64,000 nucleotides of DNA from positions 62,001-126,000 of the forward strand of contig JASAMV010007783.1 in the NCBI GenBank assembly GCA_030248065.1. The letters are read 5' to 3'. The number at the start of each line of letters is the position of its first letter. Within the stretch, counting starts at the first letter, position 1. The notes below the pieces were generated by a model that saw nothing but the letters and a program-made list of their open reading frames with translations, made no database searches and had not been told where the DNA came from. Below are positions 33,045 through 46,740 of the stretch, one piece after another. Origin of the DNA: Rhynchonema sp. JSB1_4 (Eukaryota > Nematoda > Chromadorea > Monhysterida > Xyalidae). Both the position numbers and the translations under genes were made by a program.

Positions 33045-34923
33045 ATGTTCGTCTTTCATCTCGTGTCACTGTGTTTTCTGTATTTACTGCCAAATCTGAT
33101 CGAATCCAACCCCAAACTCACTCGTCTGGCTTACAACCAACCATTTTTGCACTATTCGGTGCACACAAATTCAATACGATTCCCACTGAGACGTTGGGTA
33201 GCGGGTGGCCGGGTCAGTGGGGCGATACGGGTGGAATACACGACCAAACGCACGACCACCACCACAACAGTCCAGCCCACAACAACGCGACCCTTCGGCA
33301 CAACAACAAAGCGGAATGTGTTCACCCCGGACCCCGAGCTGCCGGTTGTGTGCAACTGCAATTACACCAATGTACAGCCTGTATGTGGCACGGATGGTGT
33401 GGTGTCGAATACTTACATCAACCACTGTGTGCTGCAGTGTGCCAGAGCTAGCAATCCAGGTTCGAAACTTAGATGGATATGTTTCCAAACGGTGTTCACA
33501 ATGACGTATATAGGTAATTTTTGGGTCCGCTCGATAAGTGTGTACACCAGCCCACTGCCAAATCTTCACTATATGGTGTTGGCAGTAACTCTTGTTATCA
33601 TGCCCATGGCTGGTCTGTAGGTATGTGACAAAGAACTTGTTGTTGAACTCCCAAGAAGAAAAGCAAGAGCATGAAGATATTTTCCAAAACATATTTCTGC
33701 GGCGCTCTCAATGTCAACGTTTGTCAGAACTTCGACTCGACTACGCTGGTCGCTGCTGTGAGTTCGGCCGATGCGAACAGGACAGTATGGCTGTGTGTGA
33801 TGCCAATGGACTGATGTACACCAATGTGTGCTACTTCAAACACGCGCAGTGTGTACAGGCACGGAGGGGTGCCGGACTAATGGGTGAATCGGGCGATGGT
33901 TCCACTTGGATTGTATACCTTGGGGCCTGTGCTGGTCAGATGTTGCATTTGCCCTGCTGGTTGCACGCCAATCGGATGGGAAAACAAGTGGGCAACCAAG
34001 AAATACAGACGAACAACTCACTGAGGTTCGAGTACAGCTGGATTGCCGTGCACTGGTGACCTAAGCCTAAGGTCCATGATGGGCATGATAACAAAAGGGA
34101 ACAAAGAACTTTTAATCGAAACAAAGTCAACTGTAATGCGCCATGGCGCTCGCTGAACGTTGTTAATGCGAAGTATATGTTAGTGAAACCTCATAAACAG
34201 GTTTACACCAACTTTATTCCAGTTCCCTCCGAGCCATCCGAATGCCGCTGCGATTCACCGTGTGACCTCAGCGCCTACGAGCCAGTGTGTGACAGTGAAG
34301 GTCATACGCACAGAAATTGGTGCATGTTCATGAACGCAAAGTGCACTGCGATGTTGGAGTGAGTGGGGGCAATCAATTGGCAATTCTCAAACAATATGTT
34401 GATGATCAGATTGCATCGAATCTGTCTTGGTCACATGACTAACTGCGTTGTTACTAAAACCATAGTTTTGCTGAATGAAGGATATTTCGCGACTGCTTGA
34501 CGCCACAGATTTCAGCCCGGGCTGCACTGGTCCTCAGACCATTGATAAACAGCTTTTACACTGTAGAAATTATAATTGCACTGGTATAACTCCTGTATCG
34601 AAGCTGCGTGACCAGGACCGATCTCATCGGATCTGAGTGGACTGGACCACCAGGTTTCAACCAAACCTAAAATGTCAAGTTTAGAATTAACCAAGCACAA
34701 TACTTGCAGGCACAAGCTGGAGCTGAAAGCCGAATACCGCGGTTCGTGCTGCGACACGTACTGTCGAACACAGTCGCGACCGCGGTACCCGATTTGTGAT
34801 GACCGCGGGCGCACACATATCAACTTTTGTGATTTCTACATTGCGCGATGTCGTTCGTTGAGAAAGTACAGCATCCCGATCACTTTGAAACATTACGGAA
34901 GTTGTCATCATCATGGCGAGTGA
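33045..34923 (+). CDS. Secreted multi-Kazal protein (serine-protease-inhibitor-like)
   Basis: Four exons in phase: 33045-33459, 33728-33868, 34223-34358, 34710-34923 (TGA); 301 residues. The start at 33045 gives a clean signal peptide (MFVFHLVSLCFLYLLPNLIES); in-frame upstream ATGs at 32976 and 33000 cannot be excluded. Residues ~65-90 are a Thr-rich, probably O-glycosylated linker. Module 1 (~103-150) is a clear Kazal/follistatin-type domain: CNCNYTNVQPVCGTDG, TYINHCVLQC, then DYAGRC. Three further modules follow: EFGRC...MAVCDANGLMYTNVC, CDLSAYEPVCDSEGHTHRNWC, and CRTQSRPRYPICDDRGRTHINFC. They keep the C..VCD..G..Y.N.C spacing but diverge (His or Met in place of the usual residues). Extracellular; each module boundary falls near an intron, as in exon-shuffled domains. 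Convergent with the ET-module gene. Confidence 0.9.
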
Positions 34924-35150
34924 CCTGGACTATGTGTGAAATATGATTTGGCACCCAAAATTTATGTGATGATGATATTCTTTGACATCTGTTTGCTTTT
35001 TTATAATACAGACCTCGGTGTGCTTTTCTTTTTCACTTTATTTTACTATTTTTTGTCATTGTAGACATAATAAGAGACTCAGATCGAGATTAAAAACATA
35101 CGTAAAACGAATTTTAGAGAACACTGAAATAACAAAAAGCAAACTGACTG

Positions 35151-35156
35151 AATAAA
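35151..35156 (+). terminator. AATAAA polyadenylation signal, Kazal gene
   Basis: Canonical hexamer about 230 bp beyond the Kazal stop codon. On the opposite strand an AATAAA (plus TTTATT near 35037-35042) lies about 390 bp beyond the ET-module stop, so the two convergent transcripts may overlap at their 3' ends. Confidence 0.5.
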
Positions 35157-35431
35157 AAGTGTACAAAACTGCACAATCCCAGACACGTATATGCATTATG
35201 TTATGGATTGGAAAGGTCCACGTGAACACAAACACAACTGTACAACATCTTGTATAGTTTAGAGTCGGAATCTGCACAACAAAAATTGACATTCAGAGTC
35301 TCATTTTTTTGAGCAGATACAAACAGAAACAGGTACGGCGCACCAGATCGAACGGAAAGCTTATACCAACCAACGATGAGATTGTGTCATTAAACAACAG
35401 AGAGGAATTCAAAAAGAAGGAAGAGAAAACG

Positions 35432-38152
35432 CTATAATAACCACAACAGTTTCACTAAAACCACCAAAATGCCATAGGCGAAGAACCTGTTTCGATTGGA
35501 AACACCGCACCATCTAACGGCCGAACTAACAATCATCGGCGGTAGTCCCCTGTTGGGCAGTTCGTCATAAGTGTCTATGGAAATGTCGACCTCTTCGACA
35601 AATGAACGTGATTTCGGCCTGACCGGATCGTAGTAATAGTCTGAGTCCGGCTGAGTTTCCTGATATGGCGGTATATAGAGGGTTGGTGCGGTGCTGGTCT
35701 GTTGCACACGTCTGGTGGTGGAGCGTGGGGGTGGGGTGGTTGGACTGGGCATCAGGCGAGGGGGCACTGGTCTAGTTGGTGCCACCACACGTTGCGTTGG
35801 TGTGGTTGGATTAGCTGATGTTTCAGTGGTTGTCGTTGTTGGCAGTGGTTTTCTACTTGGTGGTCGCCATTGGTCGTTGACAACGGGCACTCGTGGTGCT
35901 GGCAGTTTGTGCATGTGCTCGGTCTTGCTCGTACGATTGATGGACTTGGAGAATAGACGCGGACGGATGGGGGGACTGCAATGGGTGTTTGTGTTTGATA
36001 GTTACAGCTAAGGTTCATTTTAGATTAATTTGTGGTTGTCAGGTCAAGTCTGTGATGGAATGACATCCGCTAAGAGGTACCAGATTTGGTGATCGGCTTG
36101 GATCGATTACATCAATCGAATTGAATTGATCAACCCGATTGATGTGATTCGATCCGATCTCGTCACAAAGCTCGCTATACAGTATGTCCAACTGTCACAT
36201 GTCGAAATGTATTTCAAAGACCGTTCGCGCACACAAACGTACCGAGTGGGCGGTGCCATAGCCCTCAACGTTGCCATGTCGTCCTGCGTCAGCTGATAGT
36301 AGTAGTTGCACATGTGTCCGGTGCAGATGCAATGTTTGCGCAACGGTACACCCTCGTTCGATTCGTACTCGGATGAACAACCGGTCTGCACTTTGGCCTC
36401 GGTGTCGATCGTTAGACAACCGGCCTGTGGATTTGGGGATCGGAGTCTCCTTTGTTGTTCTGAACTCTTGATATTGGTGTCACGTTGTCGGGCTGGGTTG
36501 CGTAAGCATGATCATGCGGTAAGCGATCAGACTGGAACTCAAGTACTTGACCAGGTTGTCACATGCATAGGAACCTTAAGCTTCCCATTGGGTATGATAA
36601 CAATGGCGATTGATGACTGAACTGGTAGTCCCGAGCTCTGAGAAATTGGCTTATCTGAGACTGTCAGATAGAATTCATTTCACACGGTCTCCTGTGATGG
36701 TGCAAAATAAGGAATCAGACCATCAACCTTGACTTCATATCTAGTCCTCAACTCTGGTTCGTAGTGGACGTCTTCGCTGTAGTACGCATCCTCTAGGTTC
36801 ACATTTGGCACGTCAGTCAACACATTCAACACCAGCTCGACACTGCTAAACTCGATGAAACAGAAGTGACCCTCGCATGTGTCCGCCCTGCAATCATTGC
36901 TGCTTTCTCTCTCATTTGATTTTTAAATGTTTCGAAAGAGAAAATCATCAAAACACGAACCGGTCGAACACATTTTCCCTGATGGTCGGCGTTGACTGTA
37001 TTGTGGCGAGTGTGTAGCAATAAGTGGTGTCCGACAAAGCCCGGGTCATTCGCAGCTTCTTGTCGTGCTCCTGCAGGTCATTGAGCACATTGCAGCCACC
37101 TGGCTTTGTACATGTGCAGCCATACGTGTCCCGGACGTGACCCGACTCGTAACTGCAAAATATTTTCTCTCATTTTGGATTCGTTTTATCAAATTTCTAA
37201 TTCTTTGATCAAAGCACCAACCGAGCACACGTGGTCCCGCCCCGCCACTGGTCGTAATCCTTGGTTCGCAGGAATGACCACAGTCGCGGATACCCCATGC
37301 CGCACATTTGCTCCCCGCGTTCGAAGTCGGCCAGACAATAGTCACCCGTGCATGTCCGCGTGCAGTTGTTGCGCGAACAGCCGTCTGTAAAGTCATCTAA
37401 AGTTGATGTGAAAGTCAATGAACATTTTTCTGACATATGAATGTGGTCTTCAAGTCGAAGTCGACTTGAAAACGGTTGAAAAGTTTGTGCGAGAGCGATT
37501 GAAAGCGATTTTTAAAAGTATATAAGTGAGCTACATGTAATTTGCAAGTTCAACAACCAACCATCCTCTAATTCACTGCATTCACAACATTCCATCGTTG
37601 GCAACGCTTTCACTTTGTAGCCGTTCAGTGGTGCTATCCGGTTGCACATTGGCTCTACAAGAGTCGAAATATTTATGGTCTTTGTGAAAAACCGAACTGT
37701 CCTTGGCGCTCAGGTCATCTCTGCCATCATGCCCATCGGTGATACATCAAGTGGTTGGTGATGATGACCCACAGATGGGTGCACATTTGAGTGTATTTTC
37801 AAGCGACACACGGAACCCAAGACCACCAGTGCATCAAACACCAACCTTCGCAATAACACTCAATCGAGTACTCAGAGCCAGCATGGAAACATCCCGTTTT
37901 GCCCCCGGGTGTGTGCGAGCTGCAGCCTTTCTGTATCGACGCGACCTTTTCGTGCGGCCAAAGTTCGATTTTGACGAAGCAATGTTCACCATGACAAAAT
38001 GTCCCTCTGTCGCATTCACACAGCGACGGATTTTCATGTGCACCTTCGGGACATTGTGCGAAACACGCGTCACATGTGACGTTTAGGGTGGACACTTTCA
38101 GAGCGAAGACAAGAAGCAGACCTAGTGGTCGATAGACACTTGGAGGCATCAT
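35432..38152 (-). CDS. Three-module ET-type cysteine-rich cell-surface protein, probably membrane-anchored
   Basis: Seven exons in phase: 38152-37846, 37654-37562, 37396-37222, 37152-36961, 36887-36728, 36424-36243, 35975-35432 (TAG); 550 residues. Signal peptide ~1-23. Three cysteine modules each end in C-X-C-X(n)-C-N (CYCEEPMCN, CTCTKPGGCN, CICTGHMCN) and contain C-X-G-X(2)-C-F/L (CHGEHCF, CTGDYCL, CEGHFCF), the layout of the nematode ET module, a domain of unknown function with conserved cysteines. After residue 370 comes a Pro/Thr-rich stalk, an acidic Tyr segment (DSDYYYDP), and a hydrophobic C-terminal tail (AYGILVVLVKLLWLL) with nothing after it, suggesting a GPI signal or a terminal membrane anchor. 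Five of its six donors have T at +3 (GTTGGT three times, GTTCGT, GTTGAT). The TGATGTTTCA decamer occurs antisense in exon 7 (35816-35825) and on the sense strand 64 bp upstream of the ATG (38217-38226). Confidence 0.85.
36100..36155. repeat. Hairpin in intron 6 of the ET-module gene
   Basis: GGATCGATTACATCAATCG (36100-36118) pairs with CGATTGATGTGATTCGATCC (36136-36155), about 19 bp with one bulge, around a 17-nt loop. Size is compatible with a small structured RNA but also with chance or a degenerate palindrome. Confidence 0.5.
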
Positions 38153-41100
38153 TGTTGGAGCGGGCAGTGTGAGAGATCGATATCGTGCGGTTTGTTAGGT
38201 TGATATGTACACGACGTGAAACATCATCGTGCAGAGCGAATCGATTCGATAGGTGAAATTCGATTGGATTTTTTGGCAGTAAACTTTGAGAAAGTGTGAG
38301 TTATTGAATATTGAGCTCAGTTCAGATACCCCTGCTGGAATACGACATAATAATAATAATTCAGTAATCTGAAATTGAGAAAAGTGAATGTATTATGCAG
38401 GTCGTAGCCACAGATTTTATGGAGATGTCTAGACATTATTCGCAGTGCCCACAACAAACATAAGCACACAGTAATTTTTAGAACTTGTTTATGCTCAGGC
38501 CGACATGTGGTGGGCAAATCAGTGCAAAAGTTAATAGAAAGTGAATAAAATTGCAAAGTGCGTACAAAAACCAAATAAAACCACAACAGTACACCACCGC
38601 CAGTCGACTGCCACGCGCCACACAGGGAACTGTTGCAAGTTTATATTTCCAAAAAAGGCGAGAATGTTATCTTTTTTACTTTTTACACGTTTTTGACGTA
38701 TATGTAGTTCCTGATTGCGTGAACGTCAAAACATGCAAGCATAGATACATATGTATATAGGTATGTATAGACACACAACCTGGAGCCAGTGAAAATACAA
38801 CCCCATGTACAACGCAGATTACAAGCTGTAAAGTGATCATGTTCCCAAAGCCAAACAGATTACATGACATAAAAAACAGGGTTCCGAAAAATTTCTGCAT
38901 AGTGCATTTTTCTGTCGGTACCGTGTTTGCAATATTGAACAGACCTCGTGTCATGTACCTTCATTTCTTTAGTTTGATGAAAATATAGAATCGTAGAAAA
39001 GTCAAAGCGTCTTGATGCAAGTGCAACCCGATTACGAAATTCTGAGTGTGTTGAATGCCCTGGTTGAATGAGCTGGTATAGTACATGGTGATTCAAAAGG
39101 TTGCGCATCAGATGGTTTTCGTTTTGTTGTGTTTTTCCAATTTGCCTGGACGGCGGTTCGGTTACCTAGCTCTTTGACTGGAGGAATGCGTATAATTACA
39201 TATGTGCACAACCGCACCTACAGGTCTCCGAGCAAGTACCTATGTACACTGCAACCATAACGGCAGGATATTTTGGCACACGGGGCTGACTGCGGTCAAC
39301 TGCTAGCCCACTGAGCCGACTGCATTCCCTGCCATCCACCTGCTTCCGACTGCAATCGACGACGTGTGTGGGACGGGACACATCAGGCAACCGCGCAGTT
39401 TTCAGGCGGATCCTGTGAACTCATACATGTGTACCTCACGTTATTGTTGACAGCAGTTATACGTAACCCAAAAATCCTGCCACTGCTTGCTCGGAGATCT
39501 GTACACTTGCACAAACATCTTTATGCATTTGCTTGAGCTAGACACTATGCTAATGCAATACACCTGGTTACTATCGGACCGTAGTTTATACAAAATCACA
39601 AAAGAGGGCGGGCTTAGGGCAGCTTCACCAGTGGCAATGAGTATACGTACATAAGCTTGCGAAATGCTCGAAAATTGTTGTCTGGTCCACTCACAACAGC
39701 GTATACACAAATCTCACACAATCAAGTGACCAAAAGGCAAACCGGACAGTTTCAGATAAGAATGACCGAAACGGAAATTTGCACTATTGCGGGCGTACAG
39801 GAGGTCCAGCACACCGAAAAATTCTACATTGTGGTGTTACAGTATAATGCCAACTCAGCATCAGCACATTACAGTGCAATGTTTAGCTGCTAAAATGCCA
39901 TGGAACTGGACAAAATAATGTATGCTCGCTGTGCACAAGCTACATAACATCTGTGCTCGCGAGGTATGCAACGCGACAAAGGAAACATACCCATTTCAAT
40001 TACTCGTATTGGCACAACGTTTTTTTCCTATCGGCAAAAAAGCGCATGACATCTTGTTCCGAGCGGGCGGTTGGCTTTCTTTCGTCAGGCATGTAAACTA
40101 TGCGGATATTGTACCACAACAAAGGATCGAAAAAACTCGCCAGAATCGTTATGGGCGCGAAACGGCCGAAAAACTGCGAGAACTACATACTACTGTCCAC
40201 ATGCAGACAGCAGCTGTCCCAAAGTACATTCCAGGCCACAAATGCTGGCGGGACACCTGATATGGGGCACTGTCGTATATTTTAGCGCACACGCAACGCA
40301 AACTGTGGCTTTTTCTGGGCGGCCCAACTTGCGCAAACATTCAAACACGAGACTGGGATCAGGTTACCAAAGCCGCGCCGTGAATTATAGATATTTGGCG
40401 TAATAATAATGGATGCACCAGTACGTACTAAGCAACATTGCAAACGCTTGGCGCAAGATTTCTGGAAATTACGAAATACCTGAAATAATGAAGCGCCAGC
40501 TATGGAAAATTTTACCCCTTTTTCCATTTGACAGGTTGTAAGGCATTCCAACTGTTCAAATCTGACACCAAAGAACATGGGAAAGCGCGTTATGTCTCTG
40601 TTGATGCCCCAGGAATTTGAGCAATGGACCTTATCTACTGTTAGCCTACAGCAGTTACCCACGCTTAAACGTTTTGCCTGTCAATTTGGAAAATGTAGTC
40701 AAGATAAATTTTTACTAAATGCTCGAGGGGAAAGCATCTGAAATCGGTGTATACTTAACAAAACATTACAGTTTTTAGTGAAAGCTGCGCCCATTTTGTC
40801 GATGCGCTTCTCATTAAAATTCCTACGAAATCCATTCCACTGCTAAACAACAACGCCAACAAAAATCGTATAAATGACGAATAAATGAAGATAAACAAGG
40901 AATGAGCGGCTATTTGTCGGCTACAAAAGGGGACACTCGGAATTATACATGGTTCAGTGAATATTTAGACGTCTGCATACACAACAATACAGACAAAACA
41001 GAAAATGTATTTAGCTTTATGATACTAGGTTCTCGGATTTCACGGCTCAATTGGTGTTGAATGTTGCGCTTTATCATCATACCTAAACCACCAAATCAAA

Positions 41101-44100
41101 CAAATAAAGTGAAGAAATATGTGACCACACCGATCGAACAACTCCGTCAATCAATTAATAAACCGCAAACGTTACTGTCAACAACCAGATTGTTAATAAC
41201 AGTTTGTGGCCGACCTTTCTGCTGTTGTAGTTGTCAATGTTGCGATGCACTTTAAGCCAAGGTCAAGCTGCACTATTGTACAACGATTGGTAAAACAACT
41301 AAATAGTTTCGATATGCAAGAACACTTGACCACTATATTATTGCGCTTTCACAACACTCTGAAACAGTTTTGTCGCGGAAAAATGGCCAAAACCAAATCT
41401 TTTCAAGCTCCAACTGAAGTAAATAAACGCATAATAAATGCCAGTCATCAAGACTTGTCACAAACGCCAATTTCTCAAGAGTCGCGCCACCACGAGCCAC
41501 AGGATGTTCACTTTTTGAGCAAAAAACATCTGAAACGCCTGCGCTAGGGCGTACGGGTGGCGGTGATAAAAACTTTAGACCAGCCCGCTGTCAGAAAGTC
41601 TTCAATCAGCTGTTGGTATTGAACATAGTGAAAAAACGAGAGAGAAAGAGGTGCTCTTTAAAAAACAGCTGTGAATCTAAAACGCTCGCCAGTCAGAACA
41701 CCCCGGAAGAGTGACTAACATCTGGCCGATGTATTTTTCAAGCACCGATATTTCTCAGCTCATTCAAAGCAATCAGGTAACGACAAACCAATAAAGCATC
41801 AAGCCATCCTTTGGCGCTACAAGTGCATTTCTGCTATGAATAAATCATTAACGTTCGTGGCCGGTCGTAAACAGCCCAGAAAAAGGGCACTAAATTTGAA
41901 GAAAACTTCGGTGTTCCTGCGTTGGAATACACCTAGGGCTTTAAGACGTTCGTGTTTGGTTAGGTATGAGTAACCGCCTGAGAAAATATACTACAAAAAA
42001 ATACAGTTACTGTAGTTTGGCCTTTGTCGACGAACATCCACAGAAAAGAGTGGGAAAATTGCTTACTTTTTGTCAGAAACAGTTCCGAAACCATTGAAAA
42101 CTTTGGTTAATGCAGAGACTATTTAGGCGCCTTAAGCCGAAATCTGAAAATTGCTTTTTGAAAGGCGTACAAGTATGTATAAGACACTCAGTCAAAATCA
42201 AAACGAAACGCAATTTTCAGTATGCAACGTTGCCATGCCCACACGCAAGCTGACCAGAATCTTCAGCTTGTCCTGTGCTGCAAGACGCGGTGCAGAAGTT
42301 GTCGGCTCGTAAATTTTAACTGGCCATTTTTTGGTTTTATGGAATGTTTGATAATGGAATGGGAGCGAAAAAGCACCGAAAACAGTTGTTTTCGAGTGCT
42401 CGGAGAAAAAGATTGAGTAAGGCTCAGCGCAATGTCAAAACATTTCTTGCGCAGATGGCGCAGCGAAAACTTCTCTGTGAGCTGCCTTCGTAGAGAAGCT
42501 TTTAGTTGAAGCAACAACGACTCCAAAGACACTGGAGCTGCTCAACACAAGTGAGACTTTAGTTTCGCAACAATGTGTTGCTTTATGTCTCTCTCCGACA
42601 GCATAAAACCAAAAAACTATCTGAGCCATTATAATTTCACAGCAGAGCAGTTGGGACAGGTGTCTGCAACGCCAGGTATGTACTGTACATGTAAAAACGG
42701 AGCAGAGGCGCGACTGTGCAAACAATAGAGGGCATACCATTACATCAGGTGGGTGACTGGGCACTTTTTCATGGTGGACAAGCTGACTGTTATAAACATA
42801 GCATCCACAGAGAGTGAGTAGTGACGGACTGGTTTTTATATCTGTCCCGAAACACCTCGGAAACCCCATTCTGAGGTTGTTTTGAACACAGGCGGCATGC
42901 GGGGATGTTAGGCCGAGAATGATTCTCTCTTTTTTCCACATCTACTCGTTGCTCGAAATAAAAGTAGACCATGGCGGTGCCTTGAGCAAATAGCAAAACA
43001 AGCAGGGTACATGCAAGCTTTATTCTCCAACAATGAACAACAACGTCGGCCCAGTCTCGAGCAGAAGCGGCCCTCATACCCAATCGCCCGAACTTTTGTA
43101 CACCTGGGCCATCAGGTCAAGGCACTCTTTCAGATATTTGAAAGGAAGTCTACTCATGCAAGCTGGCACCATGTTTGCTTGAGGTGTGCATTTCCGGCCA
43201 GTAATAACAGTAAAAGTAGGCTGAAAAGCAGCTAATTTATGTTTACGTGCAGGACCACAAACATGGGGTTTCACAGTTCGAGGGAGGAGGCACGAAACAA
43301 CCTTGCGTTACTCTGTTTGAGTTGTTTCCAGTGATGAAAGGTGAAACCAAGAAAAGTTCAACTACAGTACATACACTCTTATCTAAAGGAATAGTTGAGA
43401 AAAACAAGGCGACAGTTACAGTGGCGTTCGCTTCAAACCATTTGTACAAAACGAACGGCCGAGCACCTCAGACCTTAATGAGAAGGAACTTTAGCAAAAT
43501 AAGGGGCCTACTTGCAACTATTTCGGCGTGATTTAAAGTGCAAAAGGACCCTTTGCCACCGAAAAGAGAATGGACGATGGTTTCTATATTACCTAAACTC
43601 ACCATACATAAATTCGTGAAATGAGCAATGCAAAAAATGGCAATAAACTGCCAGACCAAAGCCACCCCACGCCGCAGAAGGCAAACCATTAACAACACGG
43701 TGCTCATAAACGGTGGGGTACACCATCAATACTTGCTTCGTTGTACTCTCCAAGCAACAGCAAAACTTCAAAAAATGTTATGGACAGTGGTGTACTGTAC
43801 ACGACACGTGTACCAACAAAGTGTTTGCTCGTTACATAGGAGGCGAAGGAACCATAAAACGATCAAGGGCGGGCTGGCGGCGCGGTGTGTGTCAAAGTAT
43901 AAACGGCAAAACTTGAATTGTCGAAAACAAAAGTCGCAAGAACTGAATAGGTGCTGAATGACTATCTCATAAATTACGCCCATCTCCGCACGCTTCACAC
44001 AGCGCCAGGCTTTGGGTCGACCACTGCCTGCCCACCAAAAAAACTGCACGATCACTTTTTTTGCAAAAGTTCTGAAGCGCTTAATCATGGTGTTGGTTTT

Positions 44101-46740
44101 CGGAATGTTACTGACATTATCTGTGTTGTAACTGGGTATGGCATGGGCAATAGAAAATTGGGAAGCCTTTGAGGTGCGTTGCTCTGCTAATTTTTCGTTA
44201 GTGTTTGGGAAACTCAAAATCTATTGTGTGGTTTGGCACCGAAGCTTTGTGCTGCTCTATCGCCCGTTTTCGGCTCCAGCTCTTTGTCTCAAGCGCAGAC
44301 ACAAGGGTGTGAAACAAATTGGTTTGGAAAAAATTGACGGTTAGCAAACAGCCGCCTGCGCTCAAAAATTTCGACCATAAAAGGAACAAAGATGCCAAAC
44401 AGAACAAAGGCACAAGCAGTTGGCTTGGCTGATGAGCCGGGTTTAAAATATTGGAACCCTTACACTACAAACGTGATCGGTTGTCATCAACAACCTTGCG
44501 CAGAAATACAATGTAATGTGTTACAGGTTCCTTTTTGAATTTTTTACATGACAATTTTTGAAATGTATGAACACGAGCCGCGTGGCGAAGTCAGTTCACA
44601 ACGTGTAGTTGTTGTGGCAAAGTGCACAGGCCAGTCAATTTTTGTGTGCACGTATATCTCGAAATGTTTTTCGCTTTTCTTCACATTGGCGCTGTTGCGT
44701 AAATGCGCACCAATTTGCGGGGGTGGACCGAGAATTGGTGATTGTAAACACGGTGTGTATAGGTAGAGACGCAGCTTTACGTAAAACTTAATCAATTCGT
44801 TTTGTAAACATTTCAAAAAAAATTGCATGACATGAAACATTACGAATGAAGCCCCGATGTAAAATGGAAGGAGGAACGTTGAAAGAAGCTTCGTTTTTTT
44901 GGGTCAAACTTCAAGGAGTTTTGAGGTCGGCGTAAGTATGTACACGCAGCCACTTGACCATTCTTCAAGTGCTTGACATTTTCGACAGAAAAGGCGGCGA
45001 AAAACCGCAACACCGCCAACTCTCGAAAACAAGACGAGAAGACAAGAAGTAAAACGTGAAAGCGGGACAGGCCAAGAATTGAACGTTTCCTGTTTTTGGC
45101 TCTAACACCGCGCCAAATCCATTGTGTAATGGCAATGTCACACTTATGTATGTACAATATGTATTATTGTACATATTCAATGACTAAATCAGAATTCATC
45201 TACCCTGATCTTCAGGTTCAACCTTAACCACTATGCTACTTGTATTTTTGACAAAACATTTTCAGCTAAAAATAATCTAGCAGATCAACCACGTTGCCGC
45301 AGGTCTGAAACATTCTCCTTGTCCTTACTACATACTTTGTGTGCGATCACGCAACGCAACGTCATTGCCCCGTCACTTTCCCTCTTCACGATTCAGGAAA
45401 AAAATTTGACCAATTCTTATATAGTCATTGTGCGACCAATACCTACCGATGTAGTTATAGTTTATGGATCGATGTTAGCCACAACCGGGCGGGAGAGAGC
45501 ACACTTTGGCACACTGTTTTGGCAGACATTGACTGCCGGACATTGTTGCCTTATTACTGACATAGAAATGAGGTAAAACACCACAGAAATCCGTTTCACG
45601 ACCAAGGGGCGCTGAGCTGAAATTCCGCGGAAGTTGGTTATCCTGGGTTTTAGAACCAAGGTTTATTGGGTTGTCAAGGTAATGGTTCGGCTATTGTTTC
45701 GTTGACTTGTGGTGCACAAGTGGAAAAGTCAGGCAGGCGGACAACAAACCGCAATTGAAGTGCTACCTACTACCAGGCCACAAATGTAAGGGCCATGGCG
45801 TAATATAAATGCGGGCTCAATTAAACGGCATTATTGCATTACGAGGTGCCACAAATGTAGCGAAATGGTGAGCGCCGGGAGGCCTGTGGGGGGCATAATA
45901 TTCCTAGAAATTCCTCCGCTAATTCGTGTATCAGCGACATTTTCGTCACAGAGAGGCTCAAATAAGCCATATGCAGCGGAACACAGGGCTGTATCAACTT
46001 TGAATGCAAATCCACAGGGATGGACTTGGCATAGACCTATAGGCAAATGTATAGCTTGAGCTGTATCTTGCGATAGAGCTGGCGCACTAATTTCGGCCCA
46101 GCGCAAAAGGTGGTCCCCTACACCTGATGAACGACTTGTAACGCTGGTCGAGTTTAGTACGCCAACTCTACTGCAAACCAAGCGCAACCAAAAATTGGCC
46201 ATACCTATGTACAATGCAAAGTCCATGCCAGTGGATTCACCTTCGAGATTGGTACGGTCCGATAGAATTAGGGACCGGGTGAGGTGATAGCATTCCGACT
46301 GCATTTCATCACACTCAACAAAAAACCGACATGAGAGGACGCAAGTTTTTCAACAAAAAATGTCGATAACTTTCAAAGTGTTGTATTGGTGACATCATTT
46401 GCATACAGTGTTTGAGTACACTAGCCTTTAGCGTTTGTTATTTCATAAAAAAAGTCTTCACGTTTAATTTCCCAGCAACGAACAGCGAATTTACGTGCTG
46501 TCGTGTATTACGCAAGCAACGGAATGGCGTTTTCGGTAAAAATAAACTACAAAAATACAGCACCACATGCAAAGTGCAGTGTACACCGGTGCGCTTTTGC
46601 GTTGTAGTAATTTTCGTGAGAGAATTTTTGTTTTGCAATGTGCGCTCATGTTTTGAAGATGTTGTACTCTAAAAATATTCCATATCACACGTCATCTTTT
46701 TGCAGATTTTTTAGACTTCGAAAGCTGCCAAACCTGAACC
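38153..46740. other. Gene-poor block, A-rich on the + strand
   Basis: Over 8.5 kb with no spliced gene or recognised domain apart from the flank just upstream of the ET gene. The plus strand is strongly A over T in places (30 A, 4 T in 45001-45060; 25 A, 5 T in 43621-43680). Several short plus-strand frames (for example near 39.9-40.3, 40.57-40.74, 41.2-41.5 and 43.2-43.5 kb) have coding-like codon patterns but are no longer than chance allows. They may be remnants of an old insertion. Apart from the one 64 bp upstream of the ET-gene ATG, no TGATGTTTCA occurs between there and 48373. Confidence 0.45.

Noticed and set aside
35691..36011. 106-codon plus frame, Gly/Val-rich
   Set aside because: Antisense shadow of the Thr/Pro-rich stalk of the ET-module gene.
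42435..42941. 168-codon minus frame
   Set aside because: About two frames this long are expected by chance; hydrophobic and Cys-rich composition without a domain or splice support.
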